Positions 23,572 through 31,765 of a stretch of 40,165 nucleotides of DNA are shown one piece after another. Origin of the DNA: a virus. The stretch's first letter is position 1. The number at the start of each line of letters is the position of its first letter. The translations under genes and the position numbers were made by a program. Under the pieces are notes generated by a model. It made no database searches, was not told where the DNA came from, and was given only the letters and a program-made list of their open reading frames with translations. Location: positions 1 through 40,165 of IMG/VR virus record IMGVR_UViG_3300049811_000549; one strand, 5' to 3'.

Positions 23572-23849
23572 CAGGCGACCGGCCGGGCCAGGGAGACGAT
23601 CTCGGCCGCCCCGTTGGGCTGGCCCCGCTCCTGGCCGAAGCCGACCAGGATCTCGGCCACGCGGCGGAACGACTGCTGGTCGAAAACGAACTGCTGCGGC
23701 AGGCCCCGGGCCTGCAGCAGCTGCAGGGCCTGGGCCGCCACCACCGGCGGCGGCCGCAGCCGCGGCCCGAAGATCTGCCCGGCGACGAGCGGCCCATCGG
23801 CGGGCTCGGGGGCCGGGTCGGGCGGGGTCAGGTCGTCGATCTCGGCCAT
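23571..23849 (-). CDS. Hypothetical protein downstream of the papain-like protease
   Basis: A 92-aa protein: acidic Pro-rich first third (MAEIDDLTPPDPAPEPADGP), then a helical part (AAQALQLLQARGLPQQFVFD, RRVAEILVGFGQE). It is joined by one-base overlaps on both sides. No family is recognised. It could be a small partner or inhibitor of the protease. Confidence 0.55.
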   Translation of the reverse strand: MAEIDDLTPPDPAPEPADGPLVAGQIFGPRLRPPPVVAAQALQLLQARGLPQQFVFDQQSFRRVAEILVGFGQERGQPNGAAEIVSLARPVA

Positions 23850-24748
23850 CAGAGCACCTCGCTCCAGGATCGGACCTTCGGGGCCCAGTCGCCCTCGACC
23901 TCCGAGACGACGCACGCCTCGGACTCGCCGCGGGAGAGGTTCGCGTCGGACAGCTCCCGCTCGAACGCCCGCAGGCTCGTGTAGCCGACGTTCTTGCGGC
24001 CCTGCCAGCCGCCCCAGCCGGCCCGCTCCCAGCTGTTGCCGACCACGACCAGGTCGCGGTCGAGGTCGTAGCCGAGCAGCTCCACCGCGTGCCCGCCGTC
24101 GCGGGCCGTGCGGCCCGACCAGGGGAACCGGCCGTCGGCCGCCGTGCTCATCGCGGCCCGCGGCCAGCCGACCCCGACCCAGACCGAGTACCCGCCTGCC
24201 AGGTACTCCAGGACCTGCGCGAACCGCTCCAGGATCCGCACGTCGCCGACCGCACGGACCTTGGGGGCGTCCGCGGCCTCGCGGGGGATGCGGCCGTCGC
24301 GGTAGGCCCGCTCGTTCTCGGGCGTGCCCGGCCAGGCCTCCCACCGCACGAGGCCCGACTCCCTCACGGCGGAGAGCGCGTGCGTGACGATCGCCCCCTC
24401 GCCGTCGTAGATGCCGGGCATGCCGTGGTCGGCCGAGTACTTCCGGGCGATCGCGTAGACCCAGAGCGGGCTGAGGTCGACCGGCGCGTTCGGCTCGCTC
24501 GACTCGTCCAGCGGGCTCGGCGTCCTGACCGTCGTCTCGGCCATGGCGGCGCCCGACTGGCCGACGCACGTCCCCCGCACCTGGTCGCGGTACCTCGTGT
24601 TCCGGAACCGCGACAGGTCGATGCTCCTGCGGGGCGGGTCGCCGGCCAGCAGGCGGGGGGCGACCGGGACCGTGTCCCGCGTCAGCTCCCAGGCGCCGGG
24701 GACGGAGGCCGGGGAGATCCGGCCGAGCGGGAGCGGGCTCGTCATCAT
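23849..24748 (-). CDS. Papain-like (C1-type) cysteine protease
   Basis: Papain-fold enzymes cut peptide bonds with a Cys-His-Asn triad. All parts are visible in this 299-aa protein: DQVRGTCVGQSGAAMAE with oxyanion Gln56 and nucleophile Cys61 at a helix start, GGHAVELLGYDLD with His220, and VVVGNSWERAGWGGW with Asn238. There is no signal peptide; a propeptide of about 45 residues may precede the domain. It lies in the head module between the prohead protease and the capsid gene. It may mature a virion protein, attack the host envelope at lysis, or act on host proteins; the sequence does not decide. Confidence 0.85.
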   Translation of the reverse strand: MMTSPLPLGRISPASVPGAWELTRDTVPVAPRLLAGDPPRRSIDLSRFRNTRYRDQVRGTCVGQSGAAMAETTVRTPSPLDESSEPNAPVDLSPLWVYAIARKYSADHGMPGIYDGEGAIVTHALSAVRESGLVRWEAWPGTPENERAYRDGRIPREAADAPKVRAVGDVRILERFAQVLEYLAGGYSVWVGVGWPRAAMSTAADGRFPWSGRTARDGGHAVELLGYDLDRDLVVVGNSWERAGWGGWQGRKNVGYTSLRAFERELSDANLSRGESEACVVSEVEGDWAPKVRSWSEVL

Positions 24749-25359
24749 CGACCCCCCATCGCGGCGGCGGCCCGCTCCAGCGCGGCCGCGTAGTCGGCCG
24801 CCCGCAGGATCTTGCCGCCCTGGTCGAACATCCCGGCCGTCGCCGCGTCGATCGCCCGGCCGTAGTCGGCCCTGGCGGGCCCGACCGCCGCCAGCACCAC
24901 GTCCTGCGCCTCGCCGACCGTGCGGGCCCGGCCGTCCCGCACCCGGGCGGCGGCCTCCCGGAGGGCGACCGGCACGGCCCGGGCGTACGCCGCCGCGGCC
25001 CGCTCCAGGTCCCCCGCCGGCTGCGGCTGCGGCTGCGGCGATGGCGGGGGGGGCGGCTGCGGCTGGGGGCCGCCCGCGAAGGTGATCGTGGCCGAGAGGA
25101 ACAGCGGCTTGCCGCCGGCCGTCGCCGCGGCCAGCACGGTGTAGGTCCCCGGCGGGGCGGCCAGCACGCAGGCCTTGCCGTCGGGCGACGGCTCCACGTC
25201 GGCGACGCCCACCGGCACGACGATCCAGGCGGCCGACTCGACGCCCGTCGCGCGGAGCCGGGCCAGCCGGTGGGCCGGCACCGGCGCGGCCGGGGCCTCG
25301 ATCGACTGGGCCGGGCCCGGCCCGGCGAGGAGCAGCAGCAGGAGGGTCGCTCGCGTCAT
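24745..25359 (-). CDS. Secreted hypothetical protein with signal peptide
   Basis: The 204-aa protein starts with a typical signal peptide (MTRATLLLLLLAGPGPAQS). The mature part has a beta domain (CVLAAPPGTYTVLAAATAGG), a Pro/Gln repeat linker, and an Ala-rich helical C-terminus (YARAVPVALREAAARVRDGR). Export to the periplasm just before the papain-like protease gene hints at an envelope or lysis role. ATGA overlap with the upstream gene. Confidence 0.65.
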   Translation of the reverse strand: MTRATLLLLLLAGPGPAQSIEAPAAPVPAHRLARLRATGVESAAWIVVPVGVADVEPSPDGKACVLAAPPGTYTVLAAATAGGKPLFLSATITFAGGPQPQPPPPPSPQPQPQPAGDLERAAAAYARAVPVALREAAARVRDGRARTVGEAQDVVLAAVGPARADYGRAIDAATAGMFDQGGKILRAADYAAALERAAAAMGGR

Positions 25360-25766
25360 GGCCGGACTCGGTACTCGATGGGGACCCGGATCTCGCCCTC
25401 GACCGTCACCGGCCGCTCCCGGCGGAACCGCACCGCCTGCCAGGCCACCCGGAGGTTCCGGCCGCCCGGGGTCGCGTCGGCCCGGCGGTGGACATAGACG
25501 GCGAGGTCCAGCTCGTCCGGCCAGGCGTCGGTGGGCAGCGTCAGCAGGTGGTCCTGCTCGTAGCCCCGCATCCCCTCCCAGCCGGGCGCCGATTCGTACG
25601 GGGCCGAGGCGGCCACGAGCGGCCAGCCGGCCACCGGGATCACCGATCGCCACGTCGACCCGGCCAGGTCGGCCGGGTCGAGCCAGGACAGGTCGTCCAG
25701 CCGCCGGACCCGCGCGAACAGGGACTCGCCGGTTGGCAGGGCGAGCCCGGAAAAGAAGAGCCTCAA
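25356..25766 (-). CDS. Hypothetical protein with TTG start
   Basis: The 136-aa protein begins with TTG at 25766, overlapping the preceding stop (TTGA); no other start fits before FFSGLALPTGESLFARVRRL. It is a compact alpha/beta or beta protein (STWRSVIPVAGWPLVAASAP, DELDLAVYVHRRADATPGGR). Translational coupling to the sigma-like gene explains the weak start codon. No family is recognised. Confidence 0.6.
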   Translation of the reverse strand: MRLFFSGLALPTGESLFARVRRLDDLSWLDPADLAGSTWRSVIPVAGWPLVAASAPYESAPGWEGMRGYEQDHLLTLPTDAWPDELDLAVYVHRRADATPGGRNLRVAWQAVRFRRERPVTVEGEIRVPIEYRVRP

Positions 25767-26233
25767 GCGCGGGCCTCCAGGTCGTCGGGGAGCGGCGCGA
25801 ACCGCCGGCGGGTCTCTCGCCGCAGCACGTCGGAGCAGGCGCCCAGGATCCGGGTGCGGATCAGGCCGGGCAGGCTGCCCTCGCGGCCGGGCTCCAGGCG
25901 GCCGACCAGCCGCACCAGCTCGATCCCGGCCTCGCTGTCGATCTCCTCCCAGAGCCACGGGTTGCGGGCCCGCGCGGGGCGGGTGAGCTTGCGGGCGAGC
26001 GGCCAGAAGCGGGCGGCCAGCTCGCGGGCCTGGTCGTCCAGCCGGCCCTCGGGGGCCGCCGCGACGCCGGCCAGCAGCTCGGGCAGCAGCCGCCGCAGCG
26101 CAATTTCGGGGTCGGGGTGCCGGGCGGCGGCGAGGCAGGCCGCGGCGAGGGCCCGGCCGAGCGCGGCGCGGCGGGCGGGGAACCGGCGGTAGTACGGGCC
26201 CGCCAGCCGCCGGGCGGACGCGAGGCAGGCCAC
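25763..26233 (-). CDS. Sigma-factor region-2-like protein
   Basis: This is a 156-aa basic helical protein. Its last third (EIDSEAGIELVRLVGRLEPG, then LPGLIRTRILGACSDVLRRE) closely follows the pattern of sigma-70 region 2, where a RNA-polymerase- and -10-binding helix reads roughly G-L-x-x-A-x-x-F-D-P-x-R-G ... I-R-G-x-x-x-D-x-L-R. No region 4 follows; the protein ends 16 residues later. It could be a cut-down sigma, an anti-sigma-type decoy, or a helical protein with chance likeness. The start is GTG at 26233, in the head-gene operon. Confidence 0.5.
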   Translation of the reverse strand: MACLASARRLAGPYYRRFPARRAALGRALAAACLAAARHPDPEIALRRLLPELLAGVAAAPEGRLDDQARELAARFWPLARKLTRPARARNPWLWEEIDSEAGIELVRLVGRLEPGREGSLPGLIRTRILGACSDVLRRETRRRFAPLPDDLEARA

Positions 26234-26234
26234 G

Positions 26235-26483
26235 TCAGCCGCCCCGCCCGCTCTTCCAGTCGGCGACCACGTCGTCCGGGATGTCCCCGGTGTACAGCCC
26301 GTCCGCCCGCAGCGGGCCGAGGACCTCGTCCACCGAGTGCCGGCCGGCGCGGGCGTCCAGCAGGAAGTACTGGATCGCCCACAGGACGATCTGCACGATC
26401 AGCGGCCAGGGGACCATCCGGGCGACGAGGCGCCGCCTGCGGATGGTCGACGCGTACCGCTCGGCCAGGGCCCGGTGATCCAC
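26235..26483 (-). CDS. Small single-pass membrane protein
   Basis: An 82-aa protein: basic N-terminus (RYASTIRRRRLVAR), membrane helix MVPWPLIVQIVLWAIQYFLL, and a soluble tail (DEVLGPLRADGLYTGDIPDD). It is the first gene after the prohead protease, GTG at 26483. Function is unknown. Confidence 0.6.
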   Translation of the reverse strand: MDHRALAERYASTIRRRRLVARMVPWPLIVQIVLWAIQYFLLDARAGRHSVDEVLGPLRADGLYTGDIPDDVVADWKSGRGG

Positions 26484-26485
26484 GG

Positions 26486-27193
26486 TCAGACCCTCCCCAT
26501 GACGCGGTCGATCCCGTCCCGCAGCACCCGCGCGGCGAGGCCGCCCGACCCCGACCGGATCTCGCGCAGCAGCTCGGCGTGCGCCGCCTGGAAGGTGCGG
26601 CCCGCCAGCGGCGGCAGGGCCGGCGGCGGCGCGGGCCGCTCCTGCGGGGCGGGGGGCGCCGGCGCGGCGGCCCCCACTCCGAGCCGCCGCCGGGCCCCGT
26701 CCGAGAGCGCGAGCCCCCGGCTGATCGCGGTCGCCAGCGCCTCCGGGTTGGCCGGCACCGCGACGCACGACAGCTCGGTCAGCTCGATCTTGCGCCAGAC
26801 CCACTTGCACTCGGCCAGCTCCGGCCGCTTGCGGACCTCCTCCGGCGTCGGCGGCGAGCCCTCCCTCGGCCGGGCCCCGATCGAGAAGGCCTTGAGGAAG
26901 CCCCCCTTGTAGAGCTGCCAGACCTCCTCGGCGTCCCCGGTCTTGGCGAACTCGACCTTGGCCACCAGGCCCCGCCTGGCCTCGTCCGGCTTGACCCACA
27001 GGCACCGGCCCACCGGCGGCTCGCCCTGCTCGTGCGACCACAGCACCACCGGGTTCTTCCGGTAGGCCGCCAGGTCGATCCCCCTCGGCAGGATCACCTC
27101 GCCGTACCGGTCGACCGCGTCGGTGGTCATGGTGCAGACGAGCGTCCGCTCCCCCGCCTCCAGGTCGAGCGTCGCGTCGTAGGCGCGTTCCAT
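26486..27193 (-). CDS. Prohead maturation protease (HK97-type, U35)
   Basis: The enzyme cuts the scaffold segment of the capsid protein during head maturation. Residues 1-160 show the fold: VDRYGEVILPRGIDLAAY, NPVVLWSHEQ with His54, LYKGGFLKAFSIGARP with Ser104, and IELTELSCVAVPANPEAL. A Pro/Ala-rich linker and a helical C-terminus complete 235 aa. It follows the MuF-type protein gene, in standard order, but 4.5 kb of other genes separate it from its capsid substrate. Confidence 0.92.
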   Translation of the reverse strand: MERAYDATLDLEAGERTLVCTMTTDAVDRYGEVILPRGIDLAAYRKNPVVLWSHEQGEPPVGRCLWVKPDEARRGLVAKVEFAKTGDAEEVWQLYKGGFLKAFSIGARPREGSPPTPEEVRKRPELAECKWVWRKIELTELSCVAVPANPEALATAISRGLALSDGARRRLGVGAAAPAPPAPQERPAPPPALPPLAGRTFQAAHAELLREIRSGSGGLAARVLRDGIDRVMGRV

Positions 27194-27196
27194 GGT

Positions 27197-28138
27197 CTAG
27201 CTCACCCTCCCCGGCTGCGGCTCCGGCGCCTCGCCCGGCGGCCTGTAATCTTCCGGCGGGTCCGGCTGGTCCAGCGTCGCCCCCCACTCCGGGCCCTCCG
27301 GCCCGCCGTACTCCGGCAGCAGGACCTCGATCGCCGTGCACATGCACCCCGGGTGGGCCGGCGGGTGCCGGATGTCGCGGTAGTCGGGGTGGTCCCCGAC
27401 TACCGCGAACTTCTGCCCAAGCTTGACCTGCTTGACCTCGGCCGCGATCTGGACGCAGAGCGGGCAGGCGTCGCCGCTGACCAGCCACTCCAGGCCCGCC
27501 ACCACGCCGCTCTCGATCGCGCTCTCCAGCTGGGCCGCGTGCACGGCCCGGGCCGCCTCGGTCCGGGCGATCCGGAACGCCCGCCACTCCTCGGCCGCGT
27601 CGAAGACGCCGTTGACCCGGTCGGTCAGCTCCCGGAGCGTCTCGCCCTCGCCCAGCAGGCCCGAGACGAGCTCCTCGCGGAGCTTGTCCAGGGCGTCGGC
27701 CAGGTCGAGGGAGGTCGTCTCGTTGGTCGCCTTGCAGAAGGCCAGGCTGGCCCCGCGGATCTTCTCCTCGAGCTTCGGGTCGGTGACCTTCCACTCGTCC
27801 GGGTCGAGCCCAAGCCGCTCCCGGACCTTCTTCCCGCTCTCGTCCCAGTAGAGACCGAGGATCGGCGTGAACGCCGCCTCCATCGGGTCGTCGTAGTTCG
27901 TGAGCGAGGGGAAGTCATTCCTCAGGTCCGCCCCGATCGTCGGGATCGTCCCCAGGATCTCCTCCCGCTGCTCCTTGAACCACCGCCGCAGGGTCCGCCT
28001 GATCGGCTCGCCATCCGGCAACCCATAGGTGTTCTCCGCCTCCTCCTTTGGCGGCTCCCGCGTCAGCAGCAGCTCGGCCAGCGCGGCCGAGGCCGCGGCG
28101 AGGGCCAGCAGGGTCGGTGTCGGTCGGGGTCGTGCCAC
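27197..28138 (-). CDS. MuF/SPP1-gp7-type minor head protein
   Basis: The 313-aa protein is a minor head protein that associates with the portal. Diagnostic features lie in the C-terminal half: FRIARTEAARAVHAAQLESA, EWLVSGDACPLCVQIAAEV and RHPPAHPGCMCTAIEVLLP, with the conserved C-P-x-C and H-P-x-C pairs. The N-terminal 75 residues are read from DNA that also encodes the end of the portal frame. GTG at 28138 is the only plausible early start and has a weak ribosome site, so a later start cannot be excluded. Confidence 0.85.
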   Translation of the reverse strand: MARPRPTPTLLALAAASAALAELLLTREPPKEEAENTYGLPDGEPIRRTLRRWFKEQREEILGTIPTIGADLRNDFPSLTNYDDPMEAAFTPILGLYWDESGKKVRERLGLDPDEWKVTDPKLEEKIRGASLAFCKATNETTSLDLADALDKLREELVSGLLGEGETLRELTDRVNGVFDAAEEWRAFRIARTEAARAVHAAQLESAIESGVVAGLEWLVSGDACPLCVQIAAEVKQVKLGQKFAVVGDHPDYRDIRHPPAHPGCMCTAIEVLLPEYGGPEGPEWGATLDQPDPPEDYRPPGEAPEPQPGRVS

Positions 28139-29597
28139 GGGCCAGCCTGCCCTCGAGGGTGCGGAGGATCGAGGCCGCGGCGCCCAGAAGGGCCTTCTCG
28201 GCGTCGGCCTGGTCGTCGGCCGGCCCCGGCTCGGGCTCGGGCTCGCTTTCGGGCGCGGGGCCGGGCGGCGGCGCGGCCGGCTTCGGCTCGGGCCGCTCCT
28301 CGCTCGGCTGCCGGAGCGTCGCGGCCAGCCAGGGCTCCTCGCCCCAGGGGACCGGCTCGTACCCGCCCTCCAGCCGCACTTCGTTGATCGTCAGCGACCC
28401 GTTCTTGAGCCTCGTGTCGGCGACCTTGGACTCGCGCTCCTCGTCCTCGGCCACGGCCGGGTCGAAGGCGAAGAAGAGGCGGGGGTCGAACCGCCGGGCC
28501 CAGAGGGTCAGCGCCCCGGCCAGCAGCACGCAGCGGGGCTCGACGGCGTGCCGGCCGTGCTGCAGCTCGGCCGCCTGCAGGTTGGCCAGGTTCGTCTCGC
28601 CGGTCAGGAACGGCAGCGGCACGCCGAAGCAGTTGGCCGTCCGCTCCAGGTTGTACCGGCCGATCTCCAGGCCCGAGAGGTCCGTCGGGCGGTAGGACAG
28701 CGGCGTGTAGGTGTAGGCGTCGTCCACGACCAGCACCCCGCCCGCCGCGGCCCCGGCCTGGCGGGAGCGGAAGAGGGCCTCGATCCGGCGCCGGGCCTCG
28801 TCCCCGAACGGCTGCTTGGGGTCGCTCGGGCCCACCATCGCCTGCGGCGCCGGGCCCCGCCCCAGGATCTGGTCCTGGATCGAGACCCACTTGTCCTCCA
28901 GCCCGGCGTAGCCGGCGGCCGCGGCCGCCGGGGCGTAGCCCGACCCGTACGGCTCGCGGAGCGACAGGTGGCGGAACCGGACCAGGCCCGCCGCCGGGAT
29001 CGTCTCGCCGAGGTAGGTGTAGCTCTCGGGGGCGGCCGAGGCCCCGGCGACCGGCTTGACCAGGTGGGCCTGCAGCGGCCAGAGCCGCTCGGGCGGCAGG
29101 CCGGCGGCGCCCTCGGGCCGGACGTAGGCGGTGCCCACGACGTCGAGGCAGAGCACCAGGTAGGCCAGCAGGCCCGGGCGGTCGAAGTGCGGGTTGGGCC
29201 GGTCCAGCGCGTCCAGCAGCGGGTGGGCCGTGATCTCGTCGACGGACTCGGCCGCCGCCATCTGCCGGGCCAGGTAGGGCAGCCGGGCCAGCCGCTCCAG
29301 GCGGCCCCGGCGGCCGACCCGGACCGGGCCGGCGAACGCCCGCGGCCGGGCCTGGCCGGCGCCCGTGGTGGCGTACAGCCGCAGCGGCACCCGCGCCACC
29401 CCGCCCGCGTTGAGCGTCGCGCAGGCGTAGACCACCTGCTTGAACGACTCGACGAGCCGGGCCGGCGCGGGCCCCCGGCGCGACAGCCAGGCGTCGCCGA
29501 AGACGGGCCCGCCGGTCGGGCCGAAGGCGTCCGCCCTCGCCCCGCCCCGGCCCGCCAGCGCCGCCCAGGCCTGGCCGATCCGGTCGAGGAGGGTCAC
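27915..29597 (-). CDS. Portal protein (HK97-type)
   Basis: The portal forms the DNA entry ring. The 560-aa frame has the family's SFKQVVYACATLNAGGVARV and PLRLYATTGAG start, NPHFDRPGLLAYLVLCLDVV, GTAYVRPEGAAGLPPERLWP, LSYRPTDLSGLEIGRYNLER, NCFGVPLPFLTGETNLAN and the glutamine/aromatic end. After about residue 480 the frame turns Gly/Ala-rich, and its final 224 bases overlap the minor head gene in another frame. The true C-terminus may therefore be shorter, or a frameshift may join the two. The start is GTG at 29597, overlapping the preceding stop (GTGA). Confidence 0.88.
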   Translation of the reverse strand: MTLLDRIGQAWAALAGRGGARADAFGPTGGPVFGDAWLSRRGPAPARLVESFKQVVYACATLNAGGVARVPLRLYATTGAGQARPRAFAGPVRVGRRGRLERLARLPYLARQMAAAESVDEITAHPLLDALDRPNPHFDRPGLLAYLVLCLDVVGTAYVRPEGAAGLPPERLWPLQAHLVKPVAGASAAPESYTYLGETIPAAGLVRFRHLSLREPYGSGYAPAAAAAGYAGLEDKWVSIQDQILGRGPAPQAMVGPSDPKQPFGDEARRRIEALFRSRQAGAAAGGVLVVDDAYTYTPLSYRPTDLSGLEIGRYNLERTANCFGVPLPFLTGETNLANLQAAELQHGRHAVEPRCVLLAGALTLWARRFDPRLFFAFDPAVAEDEERESKVADTRLKNGSLTINEVRLEGGYEPVPWGEEPWLAATLRQPSEERPEPKPAAPPPGPAPESEPEPEPGPADDQADAEKALLGAAASILRTLEGRLARGTTPTDTDPAGPRRGLGRAGRAAADAGAAKGGGGEHLWVAGWRADQADPAAVVQGAAGGDPGDDPDDRGGPEE

Positions 29598-29734
29598 GCC
29601 GGGTCCATGTAGACGGCCGTGTGGGTGATCGCCACGCCGAAGCAGTGAGGTCGCCTCATCGCGAGCAGCGTGAAGCAAGTCTCCTCCTGCGACAGGGCGA
29701 CAGACCAGCTCGGCACGAAGCCCCGCCAGGCCAT
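29594..29734 (-). CDS. 46-residue hypothetical protein between terminase and portal
   Basis: The ATG at 29734 lies 17 bases past the terminase stop, and the TGA at 29596-29594 overlaps the portal GTG by four bases, the linkage used throughout this operon. The product begins MAWRGFVPSWSVALSQEETC and contains PHCFGVAITHTAVYMDPA. GGAGGA lies directly before the ATG, closer than usual. No family is recognised; coupling to the portal is the main support. Confidence 0.5.
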   Translation of the reverse strand: MAWRGFVPSWSVALSQEETCFTLLAMRRPHCFGVAITHTAVYMDPA

Positions 29735-29753
29735 CTCCTCCGAGTCGTACCGC

Positions 29754-31175
29754 TCACCCGAACCAGTGGTCATTGAACGGGTCCCTGTGCTCGGACTCGG
29801 CGGCGGCCCGGCCGGCGGCGGCCTCGAGGGCGTCCATGGCCAGCTCGCCGGCGAGGTCGGCCGCGGGCCTCGGGGCGGCGCGGCCCCGGTCGATCGCGGC
29901 GACCAGGTACCGCAGCGCCGCCAGGGCGTGGTTGTCCCGGTCGAGCGGCCGCTCGGTCTGCTGGTCGTAGCGGTACTTCCCCGCCTCGTCGATCAGGTGC
30001 CCCAGGTCCCCGCGGACCCGGAGGCGGCCGGTGCGGATGCGCCGGGTCACCAGGTCGATGCCGTGCTGCAGGGGCTGCTGGCCGATGTGGGTCGAGGCGA
30101 CCACGTCGTGCCCGTGCCGCCGCAGCTCGGCGACCTGGTCGGCGCCCGCCGGGTCGGCCCACCAGCGGACCTCGCCCCCCGGCAGCGCCAGGGCGTGCTC
30201 CCCCAGCGTGATCCGGCTGCCGTACCGCTCCCAGTGCAGCCAGAGGACGTCGTCGCGGTCGAGCGTGCCCAGCACCGCGGCGAACGGGTTGTTCCAGCCC
30301 CAGTCGATCCCACCGACGTCGGCGCCCGAGATCCTCGCCGGCCAGGCCTCCCGCTCGACGACGCAGCGGCCGAAGTCGGGGTAGACCAGGCCCTCGTTGA
30401 CCACGTCCCAGTCGCCGTCCAGCAGCCGCGCCCGCTCGACGGGGGGCAGCGCCCGCAGGTTGGCCAGGTAGCCGGGGTCCTTGGCCAGCAGGACCTTGTT
30501 GTCGTGGACGCTGGCCCGGACGAAGGTGCAGCTCTTGGGCAGCTCGTCCTCGCCGAACCGGGCCCGGAGCTCGCCGGGCGACCGGGCCCAGTGGATCTCG
30601 CCGCCGACCCGCACGAACCAGCGGATCTCGCCGGAGGCGGCGGGGTCGGGGTGGCGCCGGTCCAGCCAGGGGGCGAGGAACCGCTTGACCCAGCTCCCCG
30701 CGTCGGGGTTGGTGCTGGCCCGCACGTAGGGGCGGACGCCGCAGACCGACCGGTTCCGCGAGAGGAGGTAGAAGAACTGCGACTCGCTGAAGTGGGTCAG
30801 CTCGTCGAAGCAGATCAGCGGGATCTGCGAGCCCTGCCAGGCGTGCTTGTTGGACTCGTGCTGCAGGTGGCGGAAGCTGACCCGGCTGCCCCTGGGGAAG
30901 ATCCATTCGGTGTCGCCGACCCTCGCCCTCGCGCCGAGGCGGCCGTAGAGCTTGTCGGCCTCGTCCCAGAGCCCGCCCTCGTTGGTGATCTCCGGGAAGG
31001 TGCGGCGGAAGAAGACCGCGCCGAAGTCCGGGTTCTCGACGTGCCGGAGCGGCTCGAACAGCAGCGCCCAGCTCTTCCCCCCCCCGGCCGCCCCGCCGTA
31101 GACGGCCACGTCGGCCGGGCTAGAGAGGAACGCCTCCTGGGGCCCCGGCTGAGGTCGGATCTCCACTCGCTTCAC
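29754..31175 (-). CDS. terL: Terminase large subunit
   Basis: The motor and nuclease that packages DNA. In 473 aa: Walker A GGAAGGGKS (27-35), FFRRTFPEI after the first strand, Walker B PLICFDEL with Asp124-Glu125, coupling motif ASTNP (153-157), and the RNase-H-like nuclease core starting GGIDWGWNNPFAAV with Asp291, continuing WADPAGADQVAEL and later acidic residues. Start is GTG at 31175; it overlaps the small subunit gene by 56 bases in a different frame, longer than the other overlaps here. Confidence 0.95.
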   Translation of the reverse strand: MKRVEIRPQPGPQEAFLSSPADVAVYGGAAGGGKSWALLFEPLRHVENPDFGAVFFRRTFPEITNEGGLWDEADKLYGRLGARARVGDTEWIFPRGSRVSFRHLQHESNKHAWQGSQIPLICFDELTHFSESQFFYLLSRNRSVCGVRPYVRASTNPDAGSWVKRFLAPWLDRRHPDPAASGEIRWFVRVGGEIHWARSPGELRARFGEDELPKSCTFVRASVHDNKVLLAKDPGYLANLRALPPVERARLLDGDWDVVNEGLVYPDFGRCVVEREAWPARISGADVGGIDWGWNNPFAAVLGTLDRDDVLWLHWERYGSRITLGEHALALPGGEVRWWADPAGADQVAELRRHGHDVVASTHIGQQPLQHGIDLVTRRIRTGRLRVRGDLGHLIDEAGKYRYDQQTERPLDRDNHALAALRYLVAAIDRGRAAPRPAADLAGELAMDALEAAAGRAAAESEHRDPFNDHWFG

Positions 31176-31578
31176 GGCCGTTCTCGGGCATGTAGACCAC
31201 CGTCTGCACGGGCTGGCCGCCCGACGTCACGTCCACCTGCCCCTTGTCGCCGTAGACCGCGCGGCGGTGGGCCTTCAGCAGGAAGATCGTCAGGGTGTCC
31301 GAGTACTCCCTGACCGACCCGACGTGCTCGCCCCCCTGGTACACGGGCTTGACCGTGCCCTGGTAGGCGCGGCGGTAGGCCTCGCCGACCAGGTTGTCGG
31401 TCGACTCCTCGACCGCGTCGTCCCAGGCCTTGCGGAACTCCTCGTCCTCGCCGCGCAGCTGGTAGGCCGTCTTCCGGCTGACGCCCGCCGCGCGGCACGC
31501 GGCCGAGACGTTCGGGCTCTCGCCCAGCGCCGCCAGGAACTCTCCCACCCACGCGCCGGCCATTTTTTCGGGCGCCAC
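31120..31578 (-). CDS. terS: Terminase small subunit
   Basis: The protein recognises the packaging site and hands DNA to the large subunit. It is 152 aa with an N-terminal helix-turn-helix (GESPNVSAACRAAGVSRKTA, 19-38), the usual central helices (EFRKAWDDAVEESTDNLVGE, LTIFLLKAHRRAVYGDK) and a short beta/acidic end. GTG at 31578. It directly precedes terL. Confidence 0.9.
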   Translation of the reverse strand: MAPEKMAGAWVGEFLAALGESPNVSAACRAAGVSRKTAYQLRGEDEEFRKAWDDAVEESTDNLVGEAYRRAYQGTVKPVYQGGEHVGSVREYSDTLTIFLLKAHRRAVYGDKGQVDVTSGGQPVQTVVYMPENGREASGDPTSAGAPGGVPL

Positions 31579-31582
31579 CCTG

Positions 31583-31759
31583 TCACCCTCGCCGCTTGAT
31601 CACCTTCCACCGCTCCAGCTTCCGCCGCTCCTGCCGGCAGAGCCGGAACTCCGGGCGGCCGGCCGGGCCTTCCCGCCGGGTTTCGCCCGGCCCCTGGCCC
31701 GCCTGGGCCGGCATGATCCGCACGTCCTCGGGGCGGGTGTACTCGCGGTCCTGGCTCAT
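31583..31759 (-). CDS. Small basic hypothetical protein before terS
   Basis: A 58-aa frame from ATG 31759 (MSQDREYTRPEDVRIMPAQA start; QERRKLERWKVIKRRG end), very rich in Arg and Gln. It ends five bases before the terS start. No family is recognised; tight spacing in the operon supports it. Confidence 0.45.
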   Translation of the reverse strand: MSQDREYTRPEDVRIMPAQAGQGPGETRREGPAGRPEFRLCRQERRKLERWKVIKRRG

Positions 31760-31765
31760 GGCGGG

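Noticed and set aside
27915-29678. Portal start upstream of 29597
   Set aside because: The added residues do not resemble portal N-termini, and the GTG at 29597 shows the usual GTGA coupling to the preceding small gene.
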